Below, one piece after another: positions 16,550-26,394 of a stretch of 64,000 nucleotides of DNA. Source of the DNA: JAJRWS01 sp039831705 (GTDB lineage: Bacteria > Planctomycetota > Planctomycetia > Pirellulales > Lacipirellulaceae). A model generated the notes under the pieces. It did not search any database. It was given only the letters and a program-made list of their open reading frames with translations, and was not told the origin of the DNA. Positions within the stretch are counted from its first letter, which is position 1. Every line of letters begins with the position of its first letter. The position numbers and the translations under genes were made by a program. The DNA is taken from assembly GCA_039831705.1 (NCBI GenBank), contig JBDOMT010000470.1, positions 1 through 64,000 on the forward strand. Reading direction: 5' to 3'.

Positions 16550-18139
16550 CTATTCCCATTCAATGGTTGCAGGCGGTTTGCTGCTGATATCGTATACGAC
16601 TCGATTGACGCCGGGTACTTCGTTGATGATCCGTGTTGATATTCGGCTCAGCAGGTCGTACGGGAGGTGACTCCAGTCAGCGGTCATGAAATCGTCCGTA
16701 TTGACGCTGCGCACCGCGATGGTGTCTTCGTAGGTACGTGAATCACCCATGACTCCGACACTTTGAACCGGCAATAATACAGCAAACGATTGCGATGTTT
16801 CCCGGTAGAGTCCCGCTTGCTGAATCTCGCCGACGACGATGGCATCGGCTGCACGCAAAGCCTGGAGTCGCTCTCGAGTGACTTCCCCTAAGCAACGTAC
16901 CGCCAGACCTGGTCCGGGGAATGGGTGTCGCCAAACGATATCCTCGGGCAAATCCAATTGCAAACCGAGATTACGAGCCTCATCTTTGAATAAATCACGC
17001 AGTGGCTCAATCAACTCAAATCCCAATTGGTCTGGCAATCCACCCACGTTGTGATGCAACTTAATGGTTGCGGCAGGGCCATCAGCAGCGGCGCCACTTT
17101 CAATCACATCCGGATACAACGTTCCTTGAGCGAGGAAATTGACTCCCTCAATTTTCTCTGCTTCGTCAGTGAAGCACTCGATGAATTCATGCCCGATACG
17201 GCGTCGTTTTTCCTGAGGGTCAGTCACACCTGCGAGTGCCGTGAGAAACCGATCTTCAGCTTGGACCACATGCAGGTCCGTCTTGAAGTGGGCGGAAAAC
17301 TCCCGAATGACCGCCTGGGCTTCATTTTGCCGTAGCAAACCGTTATCGACCAGTATGCAAGAGAGTTGTGGACCAATTGCCTCGGCCAGCAGAGCGGCGA
17401 CCACGGCCGAGTCGACACCACCCGAAAGGCCACAAATAACACGACTCTTCCCCACGCGATGGCGAATTTGGGTCACCGTTTCGGCAGCAAAATCTCCCAG
17501 CTTCCATTTGCCGGTAGTCCCACAAACGTTCCTGAGAAAATTGCCCAGCACCTGATCCCCTGCGAGAGTGTGCGTGACTTCTGGATGAAACTGCAAGCCA
17601 TAAACGGGCAGTTCTCGGTGCTTAATAGCAGCGTAGGGGCAAGTCGTTGTATGTGCCAGCGTGATGAAATGGTCGGCAATAGCTGCGACCTGGTCGCCAT
17701 GGCTCATCCAAACCTGTGTCTCGGCCGAAATATCGGCCAGCAGATCGCCAGGTTCATCGATTTGGCATTGCGCCCGGCCATACTCGCGCGAAGGCGTATG
17801 GTCGACTCTGCCTCCCAAAGCCTGGCAAATCAACTGCATGCCATAACAAATTCCCAGCACGGGAATCCCCAAATGGCACAGTTGGCTGTCGCATTGCGGT
17901 GCGCCTGCTTCGTAGACACTGGCCGGACCGCCGGAGAGGATGATTCCCCGAGGCGCCAGCTCACGTAGGCGGTCAGCCGAAATGTCATGCCGGACGATTT
18001 CACAGTAGACGTTTTGCTCACGCACACGACGGGCAATCAGTTGCGCATACTGCGAGCCAAAGTCGAGCACCAGAATACGCTCTGCAGCAGTGGCATGAGA
18101 CGCTGGCGGCGTGGTGGAGGGTGAGGATTGGGCCATCAT
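16550..18139 (-). CDS. guaA: GMP synthase (glutamine-hydrolysing)
   Basis: The 529-residue enzyme converts XMP to GMP with glutamine and ATP. The N-terminal class I amidotransferase domain has LDFGSQYAQLIARRVRE, the nucleophile Cys in GICYGMQ and the His-Glu of FHPEVTHT. The ATP pyrophosphatase domain has the P-loop GLSGGVDSAVVAALL. The C-terminal dimer domain ends in the family-typical PATIEWE. A double Met starts the frame and either may be used. It is the first gene of the probable guaA-ettA-basic-selW transcription unit, with about 215 bp of upstream DNA shared with the divergent surE. Confidence 0.96.
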   Translation of the reverse strand: MMAQSSPSTTPPASHATAAERILVLDFGSQYAQLIARRVREQNVYCEIVRHDISADRLRELAPRGIILSGGPASVYEAGAPQCDSQLCHLGIPVLGICYGMQLICQALGGRVDHTPSREYGRAQCQIDEPGDLLADISAETQVWMSHGDQVAAIADHFITLAHTTTCPYAAIKHRELPVYGLQFHPEVTHTLAGDQVLGNFLRNVCGTTGKWKLGDFAAETVTQIRHRVGKSRVICGLSGGVDSAVVAALLAEAIGPQLSCILVDNGLLRQNEAQAVIREFSAHFKTDLHVVQAEDRFLTALAGVTDPQEKRRRIGHEFIECFTDEAEKIEGVNFLAQGTLYPDVIESGAAADGPAATIKLHHNVGGLPDQLGFELIEPLRDLFKDEARNLGLQLDLPEDIVWRHPFPGPGLAVRCLGEVTRERLQALRAADAIVVGEIQQAGLYRETSQSFAVLLPVQSVGVMGDSRTYEDTIAVRSVNTDDFMTADWSHLPYDLLSRISTRIINEVPGVNRVVYDISSKPPATIEWE

Positions 18140-18357
18140 GATCCTGCGGAGCCTGTCGAGTTATCCCGGCAATAGGTAAACGCGGTATTATGGAGCTTCT
18201 TGGGGCGGGAGTCCATAGGTTGTCCTTTTTTCACCACATATCTGTATGCAATTGGGGGCTTTTTGACTCGGCCCGTTGTGGAATCTTGGTGAGTAGGATT
18301 ATAGTGAAGAAGTCGATTGTGACTTGCGGATGAAGAAAACCTTTACCCTGAAAGGAC

Positions 18358-19165
<808 letters not shown>

Positions 19166-19305
19166 ATCCAAGATCAAGAGGGCGGGGTCTGGCTCGTTTT
19201 TTCGCCCGTTGTGCGTGCCAACCAAAGATCGGCATGTGGCGAAAAAAGGTGCCTGACCCTTTCAATCCGTTTACATACAAACTCCCTACCCACAGAGTGC
19301 GAACC

Positions 19306-19821
19306 ATGAAAAAATTGACTCCCCATTTGCTGCTGTTGATCAGTCCAATGCTCGTTTGCCTGGCTGGCTGTGAAATGCCTGAGGTGGACCAACCGGTCAC
19401 GACGCCGGTGGTGGAGGATTCGCCATCGGAAGTGGCCGAATTGACGGAAACCGAACCGGCTGAGCCTCAGGAATTTACCGCCAATGATCCCAAAAAAGGA
19501 AAGAGTTCACGTTCCGCAGGCGGCTATGCAGGGGCCGTTTTTGGCGCTCGGTTTTGGGCCGAACACCAAATGACGATCAACCTCATCAAGAAGGGTCTGA
19601 GCTTGTACAACGCTGAGCACGGCAACTATCCCAAGACCCATGATGAATTCATGGAAAAGATTATAGACGACGGCCAGATTCGACTGCCAGAATTGGACGA
19701 AGGCCAGGAATATATTTACGACCCCGAAGACCATACGCTCAAATTTCAAGCCGTTGAGTCTCAAGAAGGATTGGCTGCCGAAGTCACCGAAGAGCAAACA
19801 CCTGAAACCGACGAAAGATAA
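19306..19821 (+). CDS. Predicted lipoprotein with pseudopilin-like C-terminus
   Basis: From the ATG at 19306 (MKKLTPH) a signal peptide ends in LAGC, a good lipobox. The mature 150 residues start with a Pro/Glu-rich linker. Then comes a segment NLIKKGLSLYNAEHGNYPKT that resembles the conserved region of GspG-type pseudopilins (LYNAEHGxYP), but the N-terminal pilin helix is absent. Function is unknown. The next gene is also exported and lies 30 bp downstream, so they may form an operon. An upstream in-frame start at 19153 overlaps the microsatellite and is rejected. Confidence 0.7.
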   Translation: MKKLTPHLLLLISPMLVCLAGCEMPEVDQPVTTPVVEDSPSEVAELTETEPAEPQEFTANDPKKGKSSRSAGGYAGAVFGARFWAEHQMTINLIKKGLSLYNAEHGNYPKTHDEFMEKIIDDGQIRLPELDEGQEYIYDPEDHTLKFQAVESQEGLAAEVTEEQTPETDER

Positions 19822-19851
19822 GAAAAACAATACCACTAGAGATTTACTCCG

Positions 19852-20643
19852 ATGAATAGCTTCTCCATAAAATCCTGCGTGCTGCCAACCAGGGCCCTGC
19901 TGGGAATCCCCATGCTCTTGCTGCTGGCCACCTCCGTAGTTGCCGAGGAAACCTGCGGCCCACAAGTCGACAGTTGGATATTTCGCCGCAGCCAATACAG
20001 TCACGATCCCGATAGTGGCGCCCGGGTAGCCCAATATGCAATGAAACCGGCCATTGAAGCGCTGCCTGATGTACGCCAGGTTACCAGTGGCTATTCACGA
20101 TCGCGTACTGTTTTGCGTGGCCCAGACGGTTCCAGCGATACAAGTTATCGGGTCCAGAGCTACGGTAATGGCCGTGGCGGGATGGATGCTCAGTGGGAAC
20201 GATTCCACGACGCCTGGCGTGGCTCGACCATCGGTGGTGGCCGCTTTTCTACCGGAGGCTTTGGAGGCTACGGACCTTATGGTGGGTATGGCGGTTATGG
20301 AGGGATCCCCGGTTATGGCTATGGAGACGGGGGCTATGGAGACGGGGGCTATGGTCCTGGATATGGTCCTCGCTACCGAGACTATGGGCGGCCCGAATTT
20401 AGGGATCCCGATGCTCGCCGACTCGATCCAGATGGAGCCGATAGTTTCCCATCGCGCGATCGTCATCGCTCCGATCGAGAATTTTTCAGACACCCTGAGG
20501 ATCGTCATGTTCACCCACATCTATACCCCGAAGGACGCCCTCCGAAGGGTGATCATCCATCAGACGGTGATCATCCATCAGACGGTGGTCATCCATCAGA
20601 CGGTGGTCATCCATCAGACGGTGGTCATCCATCAGAACGTTGA
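19852..20643 (+). CDS. Gly/Tyr-rich exported protein with tandem repeats
   Basis: A Sec signal peptide (ending in SVVAEE) is followed by a conserved-looking N-terminal segment, then a Gly-Tyr repeat zone (about residues 132-172, units such as GGYGGYGG and YGDGG) and an Asp/His/Arg-rich C-terminus. The last 30 residues consist of five copies of a six-residue unit, (D/G)HPSDG, encoded by an 18-bp tandem repeat. No enzyme domain is recognised; a surface or matrix role is possible. The stop codon is followed 17 bp later by a MITE-like element. Confidence 0.65.
   Translation: MNSFSIKSCVLPTRALLGIPMLLLLATSVVAEETCGPQVDSWIFRRSQYSHDPDSGARVAQYAMKPAIEALPDVRQVTSGYSRSRTVLRGPDGSSDTSYRVQSYGNGRGGMDAQWERFHDAWRGSTIGGGRFSTGGFGGYGPYGGYGGYGGIPGYGYGDGGYGDGGYGPGYGPRYRDYGRPEFRDPDARRLDPDGADSFPSRDRHRSDREFFRHPEDRHVHPHLYPEGRPPKGDHPSDGDHPSDGGHPSDGGHPSDGGHPSER
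20548..20637 (+). repeat. 18-bp tandem repeat, five copies, in frame
   Basis: The unit GGTGATCATCCATCAGAC (GGT in place of GAT in later copies) keeps the reading frame and encodes HPSDG repeats at the C-terminus of the Gly-rich protein. Confidence 0.85.
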
Positions 20644-20660
20644 GGGAATGGAACACATCC

Positions 20661-20840
20661 TTAGCCCGCATATTTCACCCGTTTCTGCTACGGCGTCCCA
20701 AGTCATTCCGTGGCTGCGTTATGTTTCAGCCAGCGATCCTCAGCGTATAAAAAACACGACTGCGGTCGCAAACCTCACATGCCTTGCCACGAAAGGACTT
20801 AAAACGCCTCGCGACGAAACAGATGAAATATGCGGGTTAG
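20661..20840 (+). mobile_element. MITE-like element of about 180 bp, copy i
   Basis: The left end TTAGCCCGCATATTTCACCC and the right end GATGAAATATGCGGGTTAG are terminal inverted repeats, extended inward by GTTTCTGC / AAACAGATG. The interior has CTGCG and GCGACGAAA motifs shared with copy iii. There is no transposase gene. Confidence 0.6.
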
Positions 20841-20870
20841 TTCCTGTAGACTTACTCAATCGCGTCATCA

Positions 20871-20976
20871 ATGAAAAATGAAAAATGAGAAGTGCAAAGT
20901 GGGGATTATAAAAATAGTCGAAATATCATCGATTCGTTAATTTTCACTTTTCATTTCTCATTTTTAATTTTTCACT
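20871..20976. repeat. A/T-rich inverted repeat
   Basis: Several GAAAAATGA units at 20871-20900 face TTTTCATTTCTCATTTTT at 20942-20976. The arms are about 30 bp and imperfect. Similar GAGAAATGAAAAGTGA occurs at 40058-40078. It lies between a plus-strand gene and a minus-strand gene and may terminate both. Confidence 0.55.
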
Positions 20977-21056
20977 AGCCTGAACAACTGCATGACATTC
21001 ATATCGTGTGAACTCAGACAATCGCATTGGGACATTATGCTCACCACCTGCCAATC

Positions 21057-21620
21057 CTAACGCAGCCTCTGGACGCGTTTTACCGGGTCGAAGGTTTTAC
21101 CTCGAAACTTGGCCGTGTAGGCTGTCACCAGCCAACGTTCGTCTTGATGAATCCAGTGGAGCTGAACTTCGTCAAAATAGACAATTTTCATGCCGGTACG
21201 ACGATCGACCGCATCGAATAAGGCGCGAAAGCGACTGATTGCCTGCCGAGGATCTACAGCCGTGTCGACTTCCACATGAAGTTGACCACCCACGTGCGTT
21301 TTGGCTACCTGAAGACGGGGCAGCAAGGCCTCGGCATCGTGTCGAACCTGTTTGCCAGTGGGGGCTAAAAAGGCAAGTAGAACAGGGAGATCATTCGCTT
21401 CGACTGCGGCTGCCAATTGGTGGGTTGCCTGTTCGACTTCTTCACGCTCGGTGACAACGAGCCATTCCAACAACGCCAACAATAGGGTGATCCCTACAAG
21501 CCCAATCAACACCAGCAGTGAACTTAAGGTACGCCGGGTCAGGTAAACGAGCCCCGCAAATATCCCCAGCGCGGCACCAACGGTCCAGATCGGAACCGGA
21601 TTTTCCAGCAGCCAGGTCAT
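21057..21620 (-). CDS. Membrane protein with extracytoplasmic NTF2-like domain, unknown function
   Basis: The 187-residue product has two membrane helices at the N-terminus (about 8-25 and 30-52). A soluble domain follows, with EVEQATHQLAAAVEANDLPVLLAFLAP and a C-terminal WLVTAYTAKFRGKTF strand, a pattern like SnoaL/NTF2-type folds. The specific role is unknown. It overlaps the upstream gene by 4 bp (ATGA-type), so the two are translationally coupled. Confidence 0.65.
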   Translation of the reverse strand: MTWLLENPVPIWTVGAALGIFAGLVYLTRRTLSSLLVLIGLVGITLLLALLEWLVVTEREEVEQATHQLAAAVEANDLPVLLAFLAPTGKQVRHDAEALLPRLQVAKTHVGGQLHVEVDTAVDPRQAISRFRALFDAVDRRTGMKIVYFDEVQLHWIHQDERWLVTAYTAKFRGKTFDPVKRVQRLR

Positions 21621-22039
21621 GACCGTCCTCTACGTCTGTGCGTAGCCAACAACATCAACAGCGATGTCCCACAAATGGCTCCCATGACCCCTGCCAGCGG
21701 CCACAAACCGATGAGAGTATTGCTCGGAGTAGAGTATACGGGCTTGGCCACTGAATCCAAATCTATAAGCCGATCCTCGCTGGAACCACTTTTTGTCCCA
21801 CTCTCAGTGGCCACATCAAGGGCCGGCTGATCTCGGGCCGGCTGATCACGGGCCTGCCAATCTCTAGCCTGATAGCGACGTTCGATTCCCGACTGCCGCT
21901 TCCCAAACTTGCCCCCAGTGGCCAGCAACGCTGACAACCCTACCGCCGAAAACAGGGCCAACCACATCCAGGGCGAGTCAGTAATCGGTGGGGTGGAATT
22001 CACAGCATTCTCAAAAAAGTGCTCTAAGTCAGCGACCAC
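21617..22039 (-). CDS. Small membrane protein of unknown function
   Basis: Two hydrophobic helices (about residues 25-42 and 112-130) flank a polar loop that contains repeated ARDQP units (RDWQARDQPARDQPA). The assigned GTG start at 22039 lies inside a dispersed repeat found at 27404 and 40080, so a later start such as the ATG at 21967 is possible. It is coupled to the downstream membrane protein by a 4-bp overlap, implying they work together. Confidence 0.55.
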   Translation of the reverse strand: MVADLEHFFENAVNSTPPITDSPWMWLALFSAVGLSALLATGGKFGKRQSGIERRYQARDWQARDQPARDQPALDVATESGTKSGSSEDRLIDLDSVAKPVYSTPSNTLIGLWPLAGVMGAICGTSLLMLLATHRRRGRS

Positions 22040-22080
22040 CTGCTGAGCAAGTGGCTTGAGGAAGCCCCCTGAAAGGGGCC
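22028..22080 (+). repeat. Dispersed GTCAGCGACCACCTGC repeat, copy 1
   Basis: GTCAGCGACCACCTGC is followed by a GTGGCTTGAGGAAGCCCCCT segment and AAAGGGG. A second copy at 27404-27456 matches over the same length, and a short third copy is at 40080-40095. Confidence 0.6.
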
Positions 22081-22093
22081 AAACAGAAACACA

Positions 22094-22256
22094 GGGGGGT
22101 TTGGGGGGGTATCCCCCAATGAACTGTCAATTGGAGTTCCATTTCTCTTCCACCTCGAACTGAATGATCCTGCCACTGACTAAGTAAAAGTTGTAAACAT
22201 CGACTACGTGGCTACTCACCCTGGGATGCATTGGGGGCTGCCCCCCCAAACCCCCC
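22094..22256. repeat. G-tract/C-tract inverted repeat, 28-bp arms
   Basis: The arm 22094-22121 begins GGGGGGTTTGGGGGGG and the arm 22229-22256 ends CCCCCCCAAACCCCCC; 26 of 28 positions pair. The space between is 107 bp without coding sequence. The G-runs could also form a quadruplex on either strand. It lies in the gap 22040-22391 between enolase and the membrane gene pair. Confidence 0.7.
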
Positions 22257-22391
22257 AAGTATTCCGCGAAGCATCACCGATCATAAATGCCACCCCTTTG
22301 AGCTATGCTATTCCATTCACTACCAAACGGCAGAGCCTGATGGATGCTCACAAGCAGAGCTGGTGATTTAGGGACGAGAATTAACGAACAC

Positions 22392-23666
22392 CTAGCGCCT
22401 CTTAAATTGTGGCCCGCCAAACTGGGCTGCATCGCCAAGCAATTCTTCGATTCGCAGCAATTGATTGTACTTGGCGAGTCGGTCCGACCGCGAAGCGCTG
22501 CCCGTTTTGATTTGGCCAGTTGACAAAGCTACCGCCAGGTCGGCAATAGTCGCATCTTCGGTTTCACCGCTGCGGTGACTGGTTACACTGGTATAGCCGT
22601 GCCGATTCGCCAGACGGATTGCTTCGATGGTTTCTGTGAGAGTCCCAATCTGATTCACTTTGATCAGGATACTGTTGGCAACCCCTTCATCGATACCACG
22701 CTGCAAACGCTCGGTATTGGTAACGAATAGATCGTCTCCAACTAACTGAACCTTATCGCCCAGCTTTTCAGTCATCAACTTCCAGCCATCCCAGTCGTCT
22801 TCGCTGCAGCCATCCTCAATCGAACAGATGGGATACTTATCCATCCAACCGGCAAACATATCGACCACATCACTGGAGCTCAGTTCATTGCCTTCAATTT
22901 TATAGACTTTTTTCTCAGCGTCGTAGTATTCGGTCGCAGCCGGATCCATGGCGATCCAAACTTGTTCCCCCGGCTTGTAACCGGCCTTTTCCGATGCCTC
23001 CAAAATGCAATCAATGGCTGCAGCATTGGTTTTCAGGTCGGGAGCAAAACCTCCTTCATCGCCAACAGCCGTGTTCAGCCCCTGCTTGCTTAGCACCTTT
23101 TTCAACTCATGAAAAATCTCGCAACCACAACGAAGTGCATCACTAAAGCGTTCAAACCCCAGGGGCATGATCATGAATTCCTGGATGTCGACCGAATTGT
23201 CGGCATGTTCCCCGCCGTTGATGATATTCATCATCGGTGCAGGCAGCAGATTTGCGTTCGAACCACCCAAGTACCTGAATAAAGGCAGTTCGCAATATTG
23301 GGCCGCCGCCTTGGCTACTGCCAGTGACACCCCCAAGATGGCGTTTGCTCCCAAATTCTTCTTATTCGGTGTGCCATCCAAGGCAATCATCTGCTGATCG
23401 ATGGCGATCTGCTCGAGAGCATCAGCGCCTATCAGAGTATCGGCGATCTGCTCGTTGATATGTTCTACTGCCTTAGTCACCCCTTTGCCACAATAGGCAT
23501 CGCCCCCATCTCGCAATTCCCACGCCTCATGAATCCCCGTACTTGCACCGCTGGGAACCGCAGCCGAACCGATGGTACCATCGGCTAAAGTCACATCGAC
23601 CTCCACCGTGGGATTGCCACGGCTGTCGAGAATTTGGCGTCCGCGAATGTCAATGATCGTGCTCAT
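22392..23666 (-). CDS. eno: Enolase
   Basis: The 424-residue enzyme interconverts 2-phosphoglycerate and phosphoenolpyruvate. Family motifs are in order: RQILDSRGNPTVEVDV at the N-terminus, SGASTGIHEAWELRD, the GDEGGFAP catalytic Glu region, SIEDGCSEDDWDGW with metal-binding acids, VGDDLFVTN, the catalytic Lys in ILIKVNQIGT and SHRSGETED near the C-terminus. The segment GSASRSDR replaces the more common GAPCRSDR but keeps the Arg-Ser. Length is normal. It is a single gene with a tandem GTTTCAGTACCC-like triplet in the DNA just upstream of its start. Confidence 0.97.
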   Translation of the reverse strand: MSTIIDIRGRQILDSRGNPTVEVDVTLADGTIGSAAVPSGASTGIHEAWELRDGGDAYCGKGVTKAVEHINEQIADTLIGADALEQIAIDQQMIALDGTPNKKNLGANAILGVSLAVAKAAAQYCELPLFRYLGGSNANLLPAPMMNIINGGEHADNSVDIQEFMIMPLGFERFSDALRCGCEIFHELKKVLSKQGLNTAVGDEGGFAPDLKTNAAAIDCILEASEKAGYKPGEQVWIAMDPAATEYYDAEKKVYKIEGNELSSSDVVDMFAGWMDKYPICSIEDGCSEDDWDGWKLMTEKLGDKVQLVGDDLFVTNTERLQRGIDEGVANSILIKVNQIGTLTETIEAIRLANRHGYTSVTSHRSGETEDATIADLAVALSTGQIKTGSASRSDRLAKYNQLLRIEELLGDAAQFGGPQFKRR

Positions 23667-23908
23667 GACCTGTTCGATTCCTTTAAAATTTTCTTTAGAT
23701 AAAGTTCGTAATTCAAGTTTCAGTGCCCGTTTCAGTACCCGTTTCAGTAATCGAAGCCGACCTGACGGAAGTTTTTCAATTTGGCAAACCCCTATGCAAG
23801 CGGCTTATCCACTCGCCATTGCTTGCGCGTTTGGAGGTATATGAAAATGCCATTCTAGAGCTTGTTCCCTGTCTGTCGACCCAATCGGGTATCCAGGTGA
23901 GGAAATTG

Positions 23909-24092
23909 CTAGCCTGGATATTTCATAAACTTCGTCGGCGAGAGGCCGAAGAGTTATGTGGCTGCAAGGCAAATGGTAATTTGGGTGCGGAACGTATTTT
24001 TCATACATGAGCACACCCAAATTACCATTTAACGCAGCAGACATAGTGCTATTCAGACTCGTGGCAGAATGTTTATGAAATATTCGGGCTAG
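23909..24092 (+). mobile_element. MITE-like element of about 180 bp, copy ii
   Basis: CTAGCCTGGATATTTCATAAAC at 23909 pairs with GTTTATGAAATATTCGGGCTAG at 24071. Inside, a perfect 17-bp inverted repeat (AAATGGTAATTTGGGTG at 23971 and its complement at 24014) adds a second hairpin. No gene lies within it; it fills the gap between eno and the methyltransferase gene. Confidence 0.65.
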
Positions 24093-24099
24093 CCTGGAT

Positions 24100-25461
24100 G
24101 TGAAAATCCCCACAGACTGGCAAGCTGAGATTTACTACGATAGCGTGAGAGGTCAGTCTTTCATTCCTCGCATGATACACCCAGGGAGACTTTCAGACGT
24201 GCCCCACGAACCCATTGACCTATCATCCCATATCCTCCAACCCGCCAGCAGTATCAATGAAACAGATACCAGCCTGGCAGGCGCGACAGAACGGTCTTTA
24301 GATGGGCTGCCTCTGGACGTCGAGCAATCCGTTCGCCAACGTTACGAAGCGGCTGCCCAAGAGGCCGAGCCAGCCCTATGCTGTCCGGTCGACTACAATC
24401 CCGAATATCTTGCGGCCATTCCTGAAGAAATCATCCAACGAGACTATGGCTGCGGCGATCCGTCCAAGCATGTAGCCCCAGGCGACCGGGTACTCGACCT
24501 GGGCAGTGGCGGCGGCAAGATCTGTTACATTGCCGCACAAATTGTGGGACGCAAGGGCCAAGTGGTAGGTGTCGACCGTAATGACCAGATGTTAGCCTTG
24601 GCCCGCAAATACCAGCAGCCGATGGCTGAGCGACTTGGTTTCAGCAACACCGAGTTCCGCAAGGGGAGTATCCAGGACCTGGCTCTCGATCTGGAAACAT
24701 TTGAAAGCTACTTGGCACAAAATCCAATTAGCTCCAGCAGTGATTGGCTGCGAGCCGAAGCGCATGCTCAGAATCTTCGTGAAACGAATCCCTTGGTAGC
24801 CGATGATTCGATCGATGTGGTCGTTTCCAACTGCGTGCTAAATCTGGTCAGTCAGGAGGATCGACAGCAGCTATTTCGTGAACTGTTTCGAGTTCTGAAA
24901 CGGGGAGGAAGGGCAGTGATTAGCGACATCGTGTGTGACGAACCAGTGCCTCCGTCGCTTCAGAATGACTCTCAGTTGTGGAGTGGATGTATCAGTGGAG
25001 CGTTCTTGGAAAGTGAGTTTCTTGAAGCTTTCACCTCTGCCGGTTTTTATGGGGTGGAAATCCTTTCCCGACAAGAAGCTGCTTGGGCCACCGTGAAGGG
25101 AATCGAATTTCGTAGTGTCACCGTGCGTGCCTACAAAGGCAAGGAGGGCCCCTGCCTCGATCAGCGGCAAGCGGTGATTTACAACGGACCTTGGAAGCAG
25201 GTTCTCGATGACGATGGACATACGCTCGTACGGGGCCAGTGGACGGCCGTATGTGGTAAAAACTATACGATTTATACTCATGAGCCCTATGCGTCTCATA
25301 TCACTCCGGTGCCACCACACCAAGATGTGCCCGAGGATCAGGCCTTGGAATTCGATTGCCACCAGGATGCAACGCGCGATCCAAGGGTGACCAAAGGAAT
25401 CGACTATCAAGCTACGCAATTACCAGGTGACGACTGCTGCGGTACAGACGGGTGCTGTTGA
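24100..25461 (+). CDS. ArsM-like SAM-dependent methyltransferase with Cys-rich tail
   Basis: The core (about residues 75-270) has SAM-binding motif VLDLGSGGGKICYIAAQ, the acidic GVDRNDQML loop and a motif near VVVSNCVLNLV, as in arsenite methyltransferases and related class I enzymes. Cys residues occur before the core (ALCCPVDY), in YGCGDP, in the VVSNCVLN loop and at the very end (DDCCGTDGCC), which could bind a thiophilic metalloid. Arsenite methylation is plausible but not proven, and the C-terminal 150 residues are not recognised. The GTG at 24100 abuts the right end of a MITE-like element, so a later start (ATG 24172 or GTG 24199) is likely. Confidence 0.75.
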   Translation: MKIPTDWQAEIYYDSVRGQSFIPRMIHPGRLSDVPHEPIDLSSHILQPASSINETDTSLAGATERSLDGLPLDVEQSVRQRYEAAAQEAEPALCCPVDYNPEYLAAIPEEIIQRDYGCGDPSKHVAPGDRVLDLGSGGGKICYIAAQIVGRKGQVVGVDRNDQMLALARKYQQPMAERLGFSNTEFRKGSIQDLALDLETFESYLAQNPISSSSDWLRAEAHAQNLRETNPLVADDSIDVVVSNCVLNLVSQEDRQQLFRELFRVLKRGGRAVISDIVCDEPVPPSLQNDSQLWSGCISGAFLESEFLEAFTSAGFYGVEILSRQEAAWATVKGIEFRSVTVRAYKGKEGPCLDQRQAVIYNGPWKQVLDDDGHTLVRGQWTAVCGKNYTIYTHEPYASHITPVPPHQDVPEDQALEFDCHQDATRDPRVTKGIDYQATQLPGDDCCGTDGCC

Positions 25462-25548
25462 GAGTTGGAGAGTTGTGAGGCGCGAGTTAAGAGTTAGTAC
25501 TAAAAAAACTAGCAACCAAAAACTCGCGATTCACAACCCTTACGCTAC

Positions 25549-25703
25549 CCCTGCTTCACAAATACGGCCCTGCTTCACAAATACGGCCCTGCTTCACAAA
25601 TACGGCCCTGCTTCACAAATACGGCCCTGCTTCACAAATACGGCCCTGCTTCACAAATACGGCCCTGCTTCACAAATACGGCCCTGCTTCACAAATACGG
25701 ACC
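25549..25703 (+). repeat. 19-bp tandem repeat, eight copies
   Basis: The unit CTGCTTCACAAATACGGCC is repeated eight times with no variation until the last. It runs into the 3' end of trmB on the minus strand. No spacers separate the units, so this is not a CRISPR array. Confidence 0.95.
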
Positions 25704-26352
25704 GGTAAACGGGTGCTTCATGCAAGCGGGTCCGACGTTCGAAGTGGGTACGGTAATCGAGTGTATACTCGGCAGGCCGTTCAGGCACATCCAACGGACC
25801 CTCCAGAAAACTAGACGTGGCTATTTTCAACGGATCCTCTCTCAGTTGGGTAATTCGCTCCAACGTAGTATCGTAGTATTCTTTTACATCGGTCCAAAAA
25901 TGCAACTGGCCCTTGGGCTTCAATACACGCATGACATCATGCAAGAACTGATCATTCAGTACACGCCGCCTACGATGCCGTCTTTTCCACCAGGGGTCGG
26001 GAAAATAAACGTGTACCGCGGTCACTCCATTATCTGGTAGCATTTCATGAAATAGACGCAGGCCATCTCCATGCACGGCTCGGGCGTTGGGCAATTCATG
26101 GCTGACTAGCCGTGCCGCGGTGAAGCGGGCGTATTTCCGGGAAACTTCAATTCCCAGAAAATTGTGTTCGGGCAACTTGGTAGCAGCCGTTTCCAGGAAG
26201 AGTCCCTTGCCCGTGCCTATCTCAACTTCGAGTGGTGCGACACGCCCAAACAGCTTCTGTGCATCCCACGGTTGAGGCAACTGGTCGAGATCGAAAAAGT
26301 GGCTCGACAATTCAATCGCAGGGTCAATTTTTTGCAGTGCGCGTCGGCCCAT
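25651..26352 (-). CDS. trmB: tRNA (guanine-N7)-methyltransferase
   Basis: TrmB makes m7G46 in tRNA. The SAM site is EVEIGTGKGLFLETAA. The family signature VYFPDPWWKRRHRRRRVLN and the later HFWTDVKEYY are present. The length of 233 residues is normal. The last 15 or so residues (KQGRICEAGPYL) are encoded by a 19-bp tandem repeat that has invaded the 3' end. Because 19 is not a multiple of three, the frame changes with each unit until a stop is met in the third, so the repeat itself supplies the stop codon. Confidence 0.93.
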   Translation of the reverse strand: MGRRALQKIDPAIELSSHFFDLDQLPQPWDAQKLFGRVAPLEVEIGTGKGLFLETAATKLPEHNFLGIEVSRKYARFTAARLVSHELPNARAVHGDGLRLFHEMLPDNGVTAVHVYFPDPWWKRRHRRRRVLNDQFLHDVMRVLKPKGQLHFWTDVKEYYDTTLERITQLREDPLKIATSSFLEGPLDVPERPAEYTLDYRTHFERRTRLHEAPVYRSVFVKQGRICEAGPYL

Positions 26353-26394
26353 AAGTAGAATGTGGATTGCAGAATGCGGAAGAAATTTCAGTGC

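Noticed and set aside
20054..20881. Second long frame across the Gly-rich gene and the MITE
   Set aside because: It lies in another frame of a repetitive, Gly-rich gene, has no signal or domain, and runs into the MITE-like element.
25549..25703. Possible CRISPR array
   Set aside because: The 19-bp units are directly adjacent with no spacers and no cas genes are nearby. It is a simple tandem repeat.
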